Shown: positions 9,430 to 16,752 of the stretch, piece by piece
Position numbering within the stretch: the first letter of the stretch is position 1
Layout of the letters: each line of letters begins with the position of its first letter
Assembly (NCBI GenBank): GCA_900321605.1
Contig: ONWR01000010.1
Location: 51,620-115,619, forward strand
Direction of reading: 5' to 3'
Source: an uncultured Bacteroidales bacterium
GTDB taxonomy: Bacteria > Bacteroidota > Bacteroidia > Bacteroidales > Paludibacteraceae
DNA length: 64,000 bases
The notes under the pieces: generated by a model
Told to the model about the DNA's origin: nothing
What the model saw: only the letters and a program-made list of their open reading frames with translations
Databases searched by the model: none
Translations under genes and position numbers: made by a program

Positions 9430-12336
9430 ATGAAACGAAACTGTTTATTACTTACTATGATTATCGGCTTGACATTCACTTGTCATGCCAAAGTAGCATT
9501 ATTGGTTGTGGGAGACTCAGATGCAGACACTGCTCTCCCGTTTGATGGGTATTGGACAGGGTCAGAAAATAACCCTGTGCTGTCTCCTGAACAGGCAACC
9601 TATACTTGGTTTAATAACTCTTATACAACTTCTCAGGATAAAACCCGTATCTTGATAGGTAGTCTGCAAGCAGCCTCATCGTCAGTACCGGAGGATGTAG
9701 ATGTACTTTGGATTAATCTGGATAGAAATGAACATGATATCAGTTTTAATAGTTGGGAAACTCAGTACTACGACAACATATTTAATAGTAATGTAGTGAC
9801 TGCTTTGAGCAACTTTGTAAAGCGTGGAGGAAACCTGTTGCTAACCAAACAAGCAGCACGTATTGTTACGATGATAGGACGAACAGCTTCATATCCGACT
9901 TGTGGAATATCGTGGATACAAAAGGAAAATCCGGGCCCCAAGACAGCTTACACCCAAAAAGTTGTCTCCGCGCATAAGATATTTGCTGATACAGGCGAGG
10001 ATCCCGACTATAATCTGGTCAGTACTTATTATCCGACATTTCGTGAGAGTTTGTGGGATAATCTGACTACGGACGAAGCTCGTTCTACCTTTGAAACAGA
10101 TAATACTTGCAAGATATTAGGATACAACGATAACGATAATACGAAAGCAGGAATCGTGGAGTTTTACCCTGAGGGCGATTACAAAGGCACTGTTCTGGTC
10201 ATAGGTGTATTCGGGTATCAATGGTGTCCGGATGCAGAAACTCCTGTCAATACTTACTTAGACAATGTGAAACAGTTAACCCAAAACGCCTTGGATTATC
10301 TGACGGAAACGTCGGAGTTAACTGTTTCTACCCCATCTGCCAATCCGGTTATCTGCGCACAAGAGGACATCAACGTCTCAGGAGACTATCTCACGCCGGT
10401 ATCCTATGCCACCACGAATGCAAACGTAGCCAATATCAATGAAACCGGACATATTTATTATAACCATTTCGGGGAAGTGATCTTCACAGTCCATGCAGAA
10501 GGCGATGGTATCCATATTCCGAAGAATACGGTTTCCGCCTCAGTCACCTGTACTGTCACCGGCGGTGCTCCTGCGCCATTTGCCTATGTGCTGCCTTACT
10601 CGCTGCATGTGGTTTCCGAACATACCTACGATGACAGTTCCAATGGCAATATACCGGACTATCTGTCAGCCAAATGGTTCTACGACACGTATGTAGTCCC
10701 AGGCAAAGGCTGTTTTATCCGGCCGACGGATTACAGCGACGAGGCGGCTATCCCTTCTGTCATCAAAGTGCTTTGGGTACATAACGACCATGTGGGGCAG
10801 GTGTCAGACAACTATAGAAACGACTTGGGATATAACACAAGTACAAGTACTTTTCCTTTCCTGGATGCCTTGCGGGCATTCATCAATCGTGGTGGCAACG
10901 TATTCCTCTCCAAACAAGCTACGCGTCTGGTAGGCGATCTTGAGAGGTTGGGAGCCACCGTCTATCCCTCTTTTGGAAACGGCGAGTATTCAAATCAAGC
11001 TGTTAATTGGGGAATAAAGAATAAGTTCTTCGGTACATTAGGAAGCGAAACCTATGATCTCAGTACGCACCCGGTATATACCACCCCTAATAACCTAGGC
11101 GGAAACCCGCAACTGATAGATGCAGCCGACCATACTTGGCGAACGAATAATAACTGTATATTGTTTGATGAAAAGACCTATAATACCGAGGAAGGATATT
11201 CGAGTTACCAAACAACACAGAACTGCCGTCTGTTGGGGTGTTGGGACAATTCCGGTACAAACTATCAAGGAGGCGTGTTCGCGGAGTTTTATCCGCAAAG
11301 TCCGGGGCAAGGCACGATTATCATGTTAGGTGCTGCGGCTTACCAATGGACCTGCGGAGAGAAAGATGCTTTATTGGGAAACGTACACGAGAACGTGAAG
11401 AAACTAACCCAAAACATATTGGAGTATCTTGCTCCGGTGATAGTAACCCAACCGGGTACCGAGATACCTTCTACGGTTAGTAATCTCATTATCTATCAGG
11501 GCGGTTCGGTATCCAATACCGGGAATATTACAGTGACCAATTCTATTACCTATATCCGTCCGGCAGTAGGCGGTGCCGCAAGCAACGAATTGGGACATTG
11601 GTACACCTTCTGCCTCCCATTCACCCCCTCGCATTGCTATGTGTATGAGGAGGGCGACCAAGATTACGAGATCAATTCGGTCTATCTGTCAGGTGCAGAA
11701 GGAGAGACCGAATCCAATCCTTTAGGCCCCGGCAGTTTTTACTTGCAGACCTTTGCCCCGCCCGCAGGTTGGGCGTATATAGGCGGAGAAGGTAAACCGC
11801 ACAAAGATGAACCGTATATCATCAAGTTTCTCAATGCTACGGAGGACAACGGCAAGGGAAGCGATTTAGCTGCGTATTTTACAGACAATCCGACCATTAT
11901 GTTTGTCGGCGGTCCGCAGGGTATCAGCGGAACAGACGACGGCACAGGCGGGACGCCTAATGGGGATTACTCCTATCATGTCAATCACACCCTGCGGAAA
12001 TTAACGATGAGCCATGTCTATCCGCTTAATACCGCTACGAATATGTTTGAGTATGACTACGGTGGTCCGTCTGAAATCATGCCGTTTGAATGCTATATCA
12101 AGGCCTCCACTCCGGCATTGGCGGCGGCTCGTCCGCGATTTGCCATCGGGCGCGGTGCGCAGCAGGGAACGGAGATCACAACGGCGGTGGAGACGGTGGC
12201 TGCACCGCTGCAACCGTTGCGCATCTATGACATCACGGGACGGCTGTTCCATACCGGCAATGAACCCCGGCAACTACCGCAAGGCATATGGATTGTCCGT
12301 CAAGGAGAAAAGAACCGAACCATTGTTGTACCCTAA
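9430..12336 (+). CDS. Large secreted protein with two DUF4960-like modules and T9SS-type C-terminus
   Basis: About 968 residues. Start placed at the ATG at 9430: upstream in-frame codons overlap the previous gene and lack a signal peptide, while this ATG gives MKRNCLLLTMIIGLTFTCHA. Modules: first DUF4960-like domain (about 21-290; LSNFVKRGGNLLLTKQAAR, GTVLVIGVFGYQW, LTQNALDYL); a Big-like domain (295-380); second DUF4960-like domain (383-668; LRAFINRGGNVFLSKQATR, GTIIMLGAAAYQW, LTQNILEYL); a beta-rich region; and an end reading LRIYDITGRLFHTG ... LPQGIWIVRQGEK, typical of type IX secretion C-terminal domains. The two modules are an internal duplication. Function unknown; glycan binding is inferred from the locus. 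AT-richer than the hydrolase genes. Confidence 0.75.
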   Translation: MKRNCLLLTMIIGLTFTCHAKVALLVVGDSDADTALPFDGYWTGSENNPVLSPEQATYTWFNNSYTTSQDKTRILIGSLQAASSSVPEDVDVLWINLDRNEHDISFNSWETQYYDNIFNSNVVTALSNFVKRGGNLLLTKQAARIVTMIGRTASYPTCGISWIQKENPGPKTAYTQKVVSAHKIFADTGEDPDYNLVSTYYPTFRESLWDNLTTDEARSTFETDNTCKILGYNDNDNTKAGIVEFYPEGDYKGTVLVIGVFGYQWCPDAETPVNTYLDNVKQLTQNALDYLTETSELTVSTPSANPVICAQEDINVSGDYLTPVSYATTNANVANINETGHIYYNHFGEVIFTVHAEGDGIHIPKNTVSASVTCTVTGGAPAPFAYVLPYSLHVVSEHTYDDSSNGNIPDYLSAKWFYDTYVVPGKGCFIRPTDYSDEAAIPSVIKVLWVHNDHVGQVSDNYRNDLGYNTSTSTFPFLDALRAFINRGGNVFLSKQATRLVGDLERLGATVYPSFGNGEYSNQAVNWGIKNKFFGTLGSETYDLSTHPVYTTPNNLGGNPQLIDAADHTWRTNNNCILFDEKTYNTEEGYSSYQTTQNCRLLGCWDNSGTNYQGGVFAEFYPQSPGQGTIIMLGAAAYQWTCGEKDALLGNVHENVKKLTQNILEYLAPVIVTQPGTEIPSTVSNLIIYQGGSVSNTGNITVTNSITYIRPAVGGAASNELGHWYTFCLPFTPSHCYVYEEGDQDYEINSVYLSGAEGETESNPLGPGSFYLQTFAPPAGWAYIGGEGKPHKDEPYIIKFLNATEDNGKGSDLAAYFTDNPTIMFVGGPQGISGTDDGTGGTPNGDYSYHVNHTLRKLTMSHVYPLNTATNMFEYDYGGPSEIMPFECYIKASTPALAAARPRFAIGRGAQQGTEITTAVETVAAPLQPLRIYDITGRLFHTGNEPRQLPQGIWIVRQGEKNRTIVVP

Positions 12337-12350
12337 CGAAAGGAAGAATG

Positions 12351-12695
12351 ATGAGACCCATTGTATTATCCCTGCTTCTGACATGTCTGCCGCTTGGTGT
12401 CTGCTTTGCTCAGACGGAGTTACCATCCATCGGGATGCAGTCGGTGAATAATTCTGCTGTGATGTCTTCCGGTAGTGCATATACTTCCGCTACCTATGAG
12501 GTGGGGGCTTCCGGAGTAAGGGCTTCCGTCCCGGCAAACGGTCCGCGTAAGGCACCTCCCACAACCACTGGCGGCACAACCAACCAGCCGGGATTCACCA
12601 CTCCCCTTGCCGATGCTTACCTGCCGCTCATGCTGCTGGCTGTTGCTTATGCTGTCTGTATGAGCCTCAGAAGAAGAAAGAGAATCTCCACGTGA
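12351..12695 (+). CDS. Small exported protein with tripartite C-terminal anchor
   Basis: About 115 residues. Signal peptide (RPIVLSLLLTCLPLGVCFAQ), then a Ser/Ala/Gly-rich body, a Pro/Thr/Gly linker, one hydrophobic helix (PLMLLAVAYAVCMSL) and a terminal RRRKR cluster. That order of linker, helix and basic cluster is the layout of sortase- or exosortase-type C-terminal signals; no such enzyme is seen in the window. Adjacent ATGs at 12348 and 12351 both fit; 12351 leaves better spacing from AGGAAG. Twelve to fourteen bases follow the previous stop, so it is probably cotranscribed. I recall similar small proteins in other Bacteroidales but can give no function. Confidence 0.65.
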   Translation: MRPIVLSLLLTCLPLGVCFAQTELPSIGMQSVNNSAVMSSGSAYTSATYEVGASGVRASVPANGPRKAPPTTTGGTTNQPGFTTPLADAYLPLMLLAVAYAVCMSLRRRKRIST

Positions 12696-12736
12696 GCAGA
12701 AAGACGCTTCTGTTTGTTGTATTATATGTAACAAAT

Positions 12737-12749
12737 GTTGCAATGCAAC
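12737..12749. promoter_or_regulatory. Palindrome upstream of a promoter, possible operator
   Basis: GTTGCA-A-TGCAAC, a perfect 6-base inverted repeat with a single central base, about 28 bases upstream of the -33 box at 12778. TTGCAA recurs at 12765-12769. The position would suit an activator site; no regulator is known for it. Confidence 0.3.
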
Positions 12750-12777
12750 AAATGTGCTATATTTTGCAACATTATTT

Positions 12778-12809
12778 TTTGCACAAGTACGTAAATAGTA
12801 GTACCTTTG
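12778..12809 (+). promoter_or_regulatory. Bacteroidota-type promoter
   Basis: TTTG at 12778-12781, 20-base spacer, TACCTTTG at 12802-12809. This matches the Bacteroidota primary sigma consensus (TTTG, 19-21 bases, TAnnTTTG). It serves the gene starting at 12860 and gives an untranslated leader of roughly 45 bases. Confidence 0.8.
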
Positions 12810-12859
12810 CACCAGATTTTGACAACAACATTTACAAACCCCTTTAAATTTAACACATT

Positions 12860-13708
12860 ATGAAAAAGATTTCTCTTGTAGCGCTCTTCGCAGCGCTGGT
12901 AATGAGTGTGAACGCAACCGACATCTGGACCGGTTCTAAACATGTGTCTTGGGATGATGGTGGTCTGCAGATCGCAGCTGATCAGTTTGCTAATGCACAA
13001 CCCGGTCAGAAGATCGTACTCCATTTCACCGATGCTACCGATGGTGTGGAGTTCAAAGTGATGAACGAGAATTTTGACCACCTCGCAGGTAGCCGTGAGG
13101 CTGCTTGGATCAGCGGAAACGGTATCTTCGAGCAGTTCCTCACACAAGAAGCTGTAGAGAGTCTCAAAGCACACGGCTTGGAGATCATCGGTGCTAACTT
13201 CACCTGCACGCAGGTTGAACTGGTGGACGGCAAGGTACTCAAAGATGGTGTCACCGTTTGGACAGGTTTCTTCTGGGCTGACGCATGGACCACACTCGAA
13301 CTCTATCGCGACGGCTACAACTATGTCGATTTCGCCAAAGCCACTGCTCTCCGCATCTATTCGGAGGCAGGTCGCTCGGACTTTGTTATCAACATCAAGG
13401 AGAACTGGGAGACTGAAGGCCAGATTGCAGACCAAACAGCTATGACCGCAGGTGAGGGATACATGGACCTCCCGCTGACCGATGACCTCCGTACGCGTCT
13501 CGCTAACGCAGGTCACTGGATGATCCAGTTCAACAAAGAGGATGGTAATCCCTTCAACGTAACGGACATCGTGCTTGTCGGCGATTTCACTACCGCTATC
13601 GACAACACCGCTGTAGAGGCTAAGACTGTCAAAGTCATCCGTGACGGTCAAGTTCTTATCCTCAAAAACGGCAAGACCTTCAACGCTCTTGGTGCTGAGA
13701 TCAAATAA
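12860..13708 (+). CDS. Secreted protein with two tandem WTG beta modules
   Basis: 282 residues with a signal peptide (MKKISLVALFAALVMSVNA). It has two similar modules of about 105 residues: one begins DIWTGSKHVSWDD, the other VWTGFFWADAW. Each has a Phe-Ala motif (DQFANAQPG; VDFAKATA), and the two end ITYPE-like in FTCTQVELV and VTDIVLVGD. This pattern resembles beta-sandwich modules appended to Bacteroidales glycanases, so carbohydrate binding is plausible but unproven. The last 25 residues, VKVIRDGQVLILKNGKTFNA and LGAEIK, match the tails at 9416 and 62553. It has its own promoter and terminator, so it is a single-gene unit. No catalytic motif seen. Confidence 0.75.
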   Translation: MKKISLVALFAALVMSVNATDIWTGSKHVSWDDGGLQIAADQFANAQPGQKIVLHFTDATDGVEFKVMNENFDHLAGSREAAWISGNGIFEQFLTQEAVESLKAHGLEIIGANFTCTQVELVDGKVLKDGVTVWTGFFWADAWTTLELYRDGYNYVDFAKATALRIYSEAGRSDFVINIKENWETEGQIADQTAMTAGEGYMDLPLTDDLRTRLANAGHWMIQFNKEDGNPFNVTDIVLVGDFTTAIDNTAVEAKTVKVIRDGQVLILKNGKTFNALGAEIK

Positions 13709-13738
13709 GCCCATGTCTATCTAATTAGTATCATTCCC

Positions 13739-13774
13739 GAGCAGTCTCGCAAGCATGCGAGGCTGCTCTTTTTT
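13739..13774 (+). terminator. Intrinsic terminator after the WTG-module gene
   Basis: Stem GAGCAG-T-CTCGCA paired with TGCGAG-G-CTGCTC (one T-G wobble), loop AGCA, then six T. It ends the monocistronic unit at 12860-13708. Confidence 0.9.
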
Positions 13775-13824
13775 ATGTAAAACCCAATTAATCAACATCA
13801 AACAACAATAAAAATCAAACAACA

Positions 13825-14106
13825 ATGACCCCCAAAAAAGAAATTTCGTGCAGGGCACAACGCCTTGACTATCGCAACGCCTTAGTCGAGGCGTTGTTTT
13901 TGCATCTGACAGTCGACGAAAAGTACTCGTTCTTGGATGTCTATGTGTTTTTAGAGAAGATTTTCGGTATTGATGAGCGACAAATCCGAAAAATCGTACG
14001 GTCTCCTCAAAAAGTGGAACTCAGTTCCGAGAACTTGTCAAAATTTGCAGTAATTTTGCAGAAAATTACGTTAACGCTCTCGTCGGAAGCAACGATCAAC
14101 GATTAA
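13825..14106 (+). CDS. Small unrecognised protein
   Basis: 93 residues, mostly helical by composition, with no signal peptide or membrane segment: SFLDVYVFLEKIFGIDERQI and RKIVRSPQKVELSSENLSKF. I recognise no family. Near its 5' end (13876-13895) the DNA forms a hairpin, AACGCCT / AGGCGTT with a 6-base loop, followed by GTTTTTG; that looks like an attenuator lying inside the frame. No consensus promoter is visible upstream. It converges with the ATPase gene, 40 bases from its stop. Frame length and composition favour a real gene. Confidence 0.5.
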   Translation: MTPKKEISCRAQRLDYRNALVEALFLHLTVDEKYSFLDVYVFLEKIFGIDERQIRKIVRSPQKVELSSENLSKFAVILQKITLTLSSEATIND

Positions 14107-14146
14107 GTTACTGCGTAACAAATGTAGTGATCTTTGACATATTGGA

Positions 14147-15295
14147 TTACTGATTCATATTTCTTCGCATCCAAAGGACAAAAACAGGATCAGCGAAAAC
14201 AACTGCGCCTTGATTTGTATCAATAAGCTCCTTTTCGATAAGTGCGGTTTTAATGCGTGCAATATTACTATAGGAACCCAATTGGTATTGTTCACGAATA
14301 TCTTCTTTCGCAAAATCAGATGTTATTCCATCCAACATGGCGTAAAGAAAATTTAGTTGATAAGGAGTTAAGTGTTCCGTCTGCTGAATGAAAAGTGCGC
14401 TATTCTCATTAATAAGGTCGTCCAGTCCTTGTTGAAGGGTACTTTCAGTCGCTTCTGAATCTGTATTGAGCAGCGTAAGCCACGCTAATTGCTGTATATA
14501 AGAAGGATGTAATTGAACTTTTTGACATAATTGGCGGGCTATGTCGTCGGAGATATTTTTACCCCAAGATTTAAATCCCTGTTGCAGGTATGGTAGCCAT
14601 GTAGCTTCCTCAATAGGATCCAAAGGTATAATATCGCCGAATTTATAGAAAGGATAACTACTTTTGAGAAACATATTCTGTAGTAGATGTTTTTTACTTC
14701 CAAATAAACAGTAGTTAACATGTTCTTGGTGTTGCCAAACGCTTCGCATCCGCTTTTGCACAGTCATGCTATCCGTAAATTCTCCAATTTGTTGGAACTC
14801 ATCTATGCAAATCATTAAATGGATATTTTTTCGCTGAGCTATTATTTCCGGTAATTGAAGAATCTCCTCCGGTTTATGAGTGCGAGGAGTTATACCTAAT
14901 GATACAGAATACTCATCAGCCGAAGGTATATTGTAGGAAATCTTAGGTGTCAAGCGCATAAGAAACTCACTGGCTGTTTCCGCCCACTGCTCGAACTTTG
15001 AGTTGGTTTGATGGAGAATACACTCTGCGAAATGATTGTAGAAATCATATTCGTTTCGACAAAAATAGGCATCAATGTAAATGACCTTTATAAAGTCATT
15101 TTGAATTTCGGCCATCGATCGTTTTACCAAAGAGGTCTTTCCCCATCTACGAGGAGCCATCAGAATGGTGTTGATACCATGTGCGAAATTGGCGGTTAAA
15201 CGTTTTAATTCGCGTTCACGACCAATAAAGTGGTTTTCACCAATAGCTTGACCAAAAACAAAAGGCTTTTGCAGTTCATTTTGAGCAGATTTCAT
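14147..15295 (-). CDS. AAA-family ATPase (ATPase_2 type)
   Basis: 382-residue P-loop ATPase of the archaeal/STAND-like ATPase_2 group, often seen singly in Bacteroidales genomes. N-terminal HFIGRERELKRL box, Walker A APRRWGKTSLV (Lys53), Walker B HLMICIDEFQQIG (near residue 160), and a sensor-like CLFGSKKHLLQ. The C-terminal third looks like a winged helix (IREQYQLGSYSNIARIKTAL, then FADPVFVLWMRRN). Cytosolic. The target is unknown; members have been linked loosely to mobile DNA and to stress. It is single, with its own promoter at 15332-15363, and converges on the small gene at 13825. Codon use looks AT-richer than the PUL genes. Confidence 0.85.
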   Translation of the reverse strand: MKSAQNELQKPFVFGQAIGENHFIGRERELKRLTANFAHGINTILMAPRRWGKTSLVKRSMAEIQNDFIKVIYIDAYFCRNEYDFYNHFAECILHQTNSKFEQWAETASEFLMRLTPKISYNIPSADEYSVSLGITPRTHKPEEILQLPEIIAQRKNIHLMICIDEFQQIGEFTDSMTVQKRMRSVWQHQEHVNYCLFGSKKHLLQNMFLKSSYPFYKFGDIIPLDPIEEATWLPYLQQGFKSWGKNISDDIARQLCQKVQLHPSYIQQLAWLTLLNTDSEATESTLQQGLDDLINENSALFIQQTEHLTPYQLNFLYAMLDGITSDFAKEDIREQYQLGSYSNIARIKTALIEKELIDTNQGAVVFADPVFVLWMRRNMNQ

Positions 15296-15331
15296 AGCGT
15301 AATATTTTTATTGTTATTTCAAAATTTGCTG

Positions 15332-15363
15332 CAAAGGTACAACTTTTTTTTGATATATGCAAA
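15332..15363 (-). promoter_or_regulatory. Bacteroidota-type promoter for the ATPase gene
   Basis: On the minus strand: TTTG at 15363-15360, 20-base spacer, TACCTTTG at 15339-15332. The start codon lies about 37 bases downstream. Confidence 0.8.
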
Positions 15364-15490
15364 TAAATATAACACAAAGTTGTGTGATACAAATTTGTGT
15401 TGTATGTAAAACGTACATTTTGTGCTAATTAACAATTTCTATTTTTTTAATCAGTAGTCCAATTGATTTAGAGGGAAAAGGGTAGACCGA

Positions 15491-15572
15491 GCGGACGGGC
15501 GGACACCCTTTCCGTAAAATACATACATATACGCGTGTGTGAGTTTATAAAAAAGGGTGTCCGCCCGTCCGC
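15491..15572. repeat. 21-base perfect inverted repeat with 40-base spacer
   Basis: Left arm 15491-15511 begins gcggacgggcgg; right arm 15552-15572 is its exact reverse complement, beginning aaagggtgtccg. The arms are GC-rich and the spacer is AT-rich and contains alternating purine-pyrimidine (acgcgtgtgtg). The right arm is followed by a further partial copy, cgtccgcc. Confidence 0.9.
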
Positions 15573-15762
15573 CGTCCGCCAAACTTAGGATGGCATCCGG
15601 CGGAACTACCAAGAAGGACAAACCCGCATGCGATGCGGGGCTAACGGACGAAGACGATACATACGGAGGTAAGACGGGACGTAGATGTCCGTAATGCGAA
15701 CGAGATGCGAACGGTGGAAGAGGCAAAAAGGAGGCTAATAAACCAATAAACAGATACACATT

Positions 15763-16011
15763 ATGAACGGCTCAACGAAGGGAGGGAAAGAGAGCGCCGC
15801 CCGATCCGCCAATCTTGGCGGATGCAAAGGGCGGGCGGCGAACGAAGATAGAAGGCAAACAAAGAGAACTCGTTCGAAAGACCTGATGAAGATCAGTGCC
15901 GACCAAGCCGCTTTCGCAGCTCAGAAAGACGCCCCGAACGGCAAAAAGACCATGAAGGCCTTCCTCTGGAGCCTCGAAAAGGCTGCCTATGATCAGGAGC
16001 ACAACGGCTAA
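15763..16011 (+). CDS. Small basic protein, uncertain
   Basis: 82 codons from the ATG at 15763. The first 40 residues are very basic (ANEDRRQTKRTRSK) and are encoded across a large nested palindrome (15795-15840), so they may be a by-product of repeat DNA. The last 40 residues look like ordinary protein (ISADQAAFAAQKDAP, MKAFLWSLEKAAYDQEHNG). An internal ATG at 15886 would give only this part. A tandem repeat and a good terminator follow, supporting a transcribed unit. No family recognised. Confidence 0.45.
   Translation: MNGSTKGGKESAARSANLGGCKGRAANEDRRQTKRTRSKDLMKISADQAAFAAQKDAPNGKKTMKAFLWSLEKAAYDQEHNG
15795..15840. repeat. Nested palindrome inside the small basic ORF
   Basis: Outer arms CGCCGCCC (15795-15802) and GGGCGGCG (15833-15840) enclose an inner hairpin, ATCCGCCAA-TC-TTGGCGGAT (15804-15823). 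It is the third strong inverted repeat within 350 bases. Confidence 0.8.
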
Positions 16012-16015
16012 AAGC

Positions 16016-16046
16016 CGATGTACGATGTACAAATGTACGATGTACG
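16016..16046. repeat. 7-base tandem repeat (cgatgta)
   Basis: Units cgatgta, cgatgta, caaatgta, cgatgta directly after the stop of the small basic ORF and before its terminator. Related in sequence to the acaatgt array at 19624. Confidence 0.75.
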
Positions 16047-16053
16047 AAAAAGG

Positions 16054-16080
16054 AAAAATCGCTCACACCGAGCGATTTTT
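16054..16080 (+). terminator. Intrinsic terminator
   Basis: Stem AAAAATCGCTC / GAGCGATTTTT with loop ACACC. The T-run is part of the stem. It separates the 15.4-16.0 kb unit from the cytidine deaminase operon. Confidence 0.88.
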
Positions 16081-16121
16081 CTGCATTTTTAATTCTTAAT
16101 TTTTAATTTTTAATTTTTTTC

Positions 16122-16152
16122 TTGCATATATGCAAAAAAAGTTGTATCTTTG
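16122..16152 (+). promoter_or_regulatory. Bacteroidota-type promoter for the cytidine deaminase operon
   Basis: TTG at 16122-16124, 20-base spacer, TATCTTTG at 16145-16152. The leader to the ATG at 16252 is about 95 bases long and holds two direct repeats (see 16171). Confidence 0.8.
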
Positions 16153-16170
16153 CACGCTAATTTGATATTT

Positions 16171-16224
16171 AAACAAGGACGTAGTCCTAAACATGTGCAA
16201 CCAAACAAGGACACAGTCCCAAAC
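16171..16224 (+). repeat. Direct repeats with GGAC-N3-GTCC cores in the cdd leader
   Basis: Two 22-base copies start 32 bases apart (16171-16192 and 16203-16224). Both begin aaacaaggac and contain GGAC-gta-GTCC or GGAC-aca-GTCC, which can form a mini-hairpin. They differ at three or four positions and lie between promoter and start codon. Role unknown. Confidence 0.6.
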
Positions 16225-16251
16225 TAAGAAAAATTTTAACCTCTAAATAGT

Positions 16252-16734
16252 ATGAAAGAATACAATCTTACCACCAAAATGCGTTCCTATCAATGGGATG
16301 AGTTGAGTGATGAACAACGCGAAGTGCTGAACATCGCCAAAGAGCAGACCCAACGGAGTTATTGCCCGTACAGCCATTTCCATGTAGGCGCCGCTGCTAA
16401 GTTAGCGAACGGAGTAGTGATCCGTGGTTGCAATCAGGAGAACGCAGCTTATCCGAGCGGTTTGTGCGCAGAGCGTAGCGCGTTGTTTGCAGCAGGAGCG
16501 CAGTATCCGGAAGAGCCGGTAGAGCGTTTGGCTATAGCTTGCTATACGGACGGACATTTTACCAAGGAACCGGGCGCACCGTGCGGCGCATGCAGACAGG
16601 TGATGCTCGAGACCGAACACCGCTATGGTGGAAAGATGGAGGTGCTGCTCTATGGTGAGAAGGAGACCTATGTCTTTGAGTCCGCTGCCGACTTGCTGCC
16701 TCTGATTTTCGTAAGCGAAAATTTGAAAGGATAG
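16252..16734 (+). CDS. cdd: Cytidine deaminase
   Basis: Zinc-dependent deamination of cytidine and deoxycytidine to the uridines; cytosolic pyrimidine salvage. Canonical motifs: PYSHFHVGAA substrate loop, NAAYPSGLCAERSALF (Cys72 zinc ligand, Glu74 proton shuttle) and PCGACRQVM (Cys111 and Cys114 zinc ligands). The length of 160 residues fits the homotetrameric bacterial form, with about 20 additional N-terminal residues. The permease gene follows 18 bases after its stop. Confidence 0.96.
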   Translation: MKEYNLTTKMRSYQWDELSDEQREVLNIAKEQTQRSYCPYSHFHVGAAAKLANGVVIRGCNQENAAYPSGLCAERSALFAAGAQYPEEPVERLAIACYTDGHFTKEPGAPCGACRQVMLETEHRYGGKMEVLLYGEKETYVFESAADLLPLIFVSENLKG

Positions 16735-16752
16735 CGGTCATAAATATAGAAC

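Larger units (their letters stand above)
15296..15762. other. 467-base gene-free region with strong inverted repeats
   Basis: The first part holds the ATPase promoter. From 15480 the sequence becomes GC-rich and structured. It has a 21-base perfect inverted repeat (15491-15511 with 15552-15572) around a 40-base AT-rich loop, and a 7-base hairpin (CCCGCAT-GCG-ATGCGGG, 15623-15639). A 102-codon minus-strand frame across 15451-15759 has no family features and is compositionally odd, so I do not call it. The region may encode a structured RNA or be a palindromic repeat element. Confidence 0.6.

Noticed and set aside
12690-12720. CAGAA/TTCTG hairpin after the small anchored protein as a terminator
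   Set aside because: The stem is only five bases with no T-run; a functional terminator cannot be supported.
15451-15759. 102-codon minus-strand frame
   Set aside because: Composition is odd (Pro/Ser/Arg), it runs across the 21-base inverted repeat, has no family motif, and looks like a by-product of GC-rich repeat DNA.
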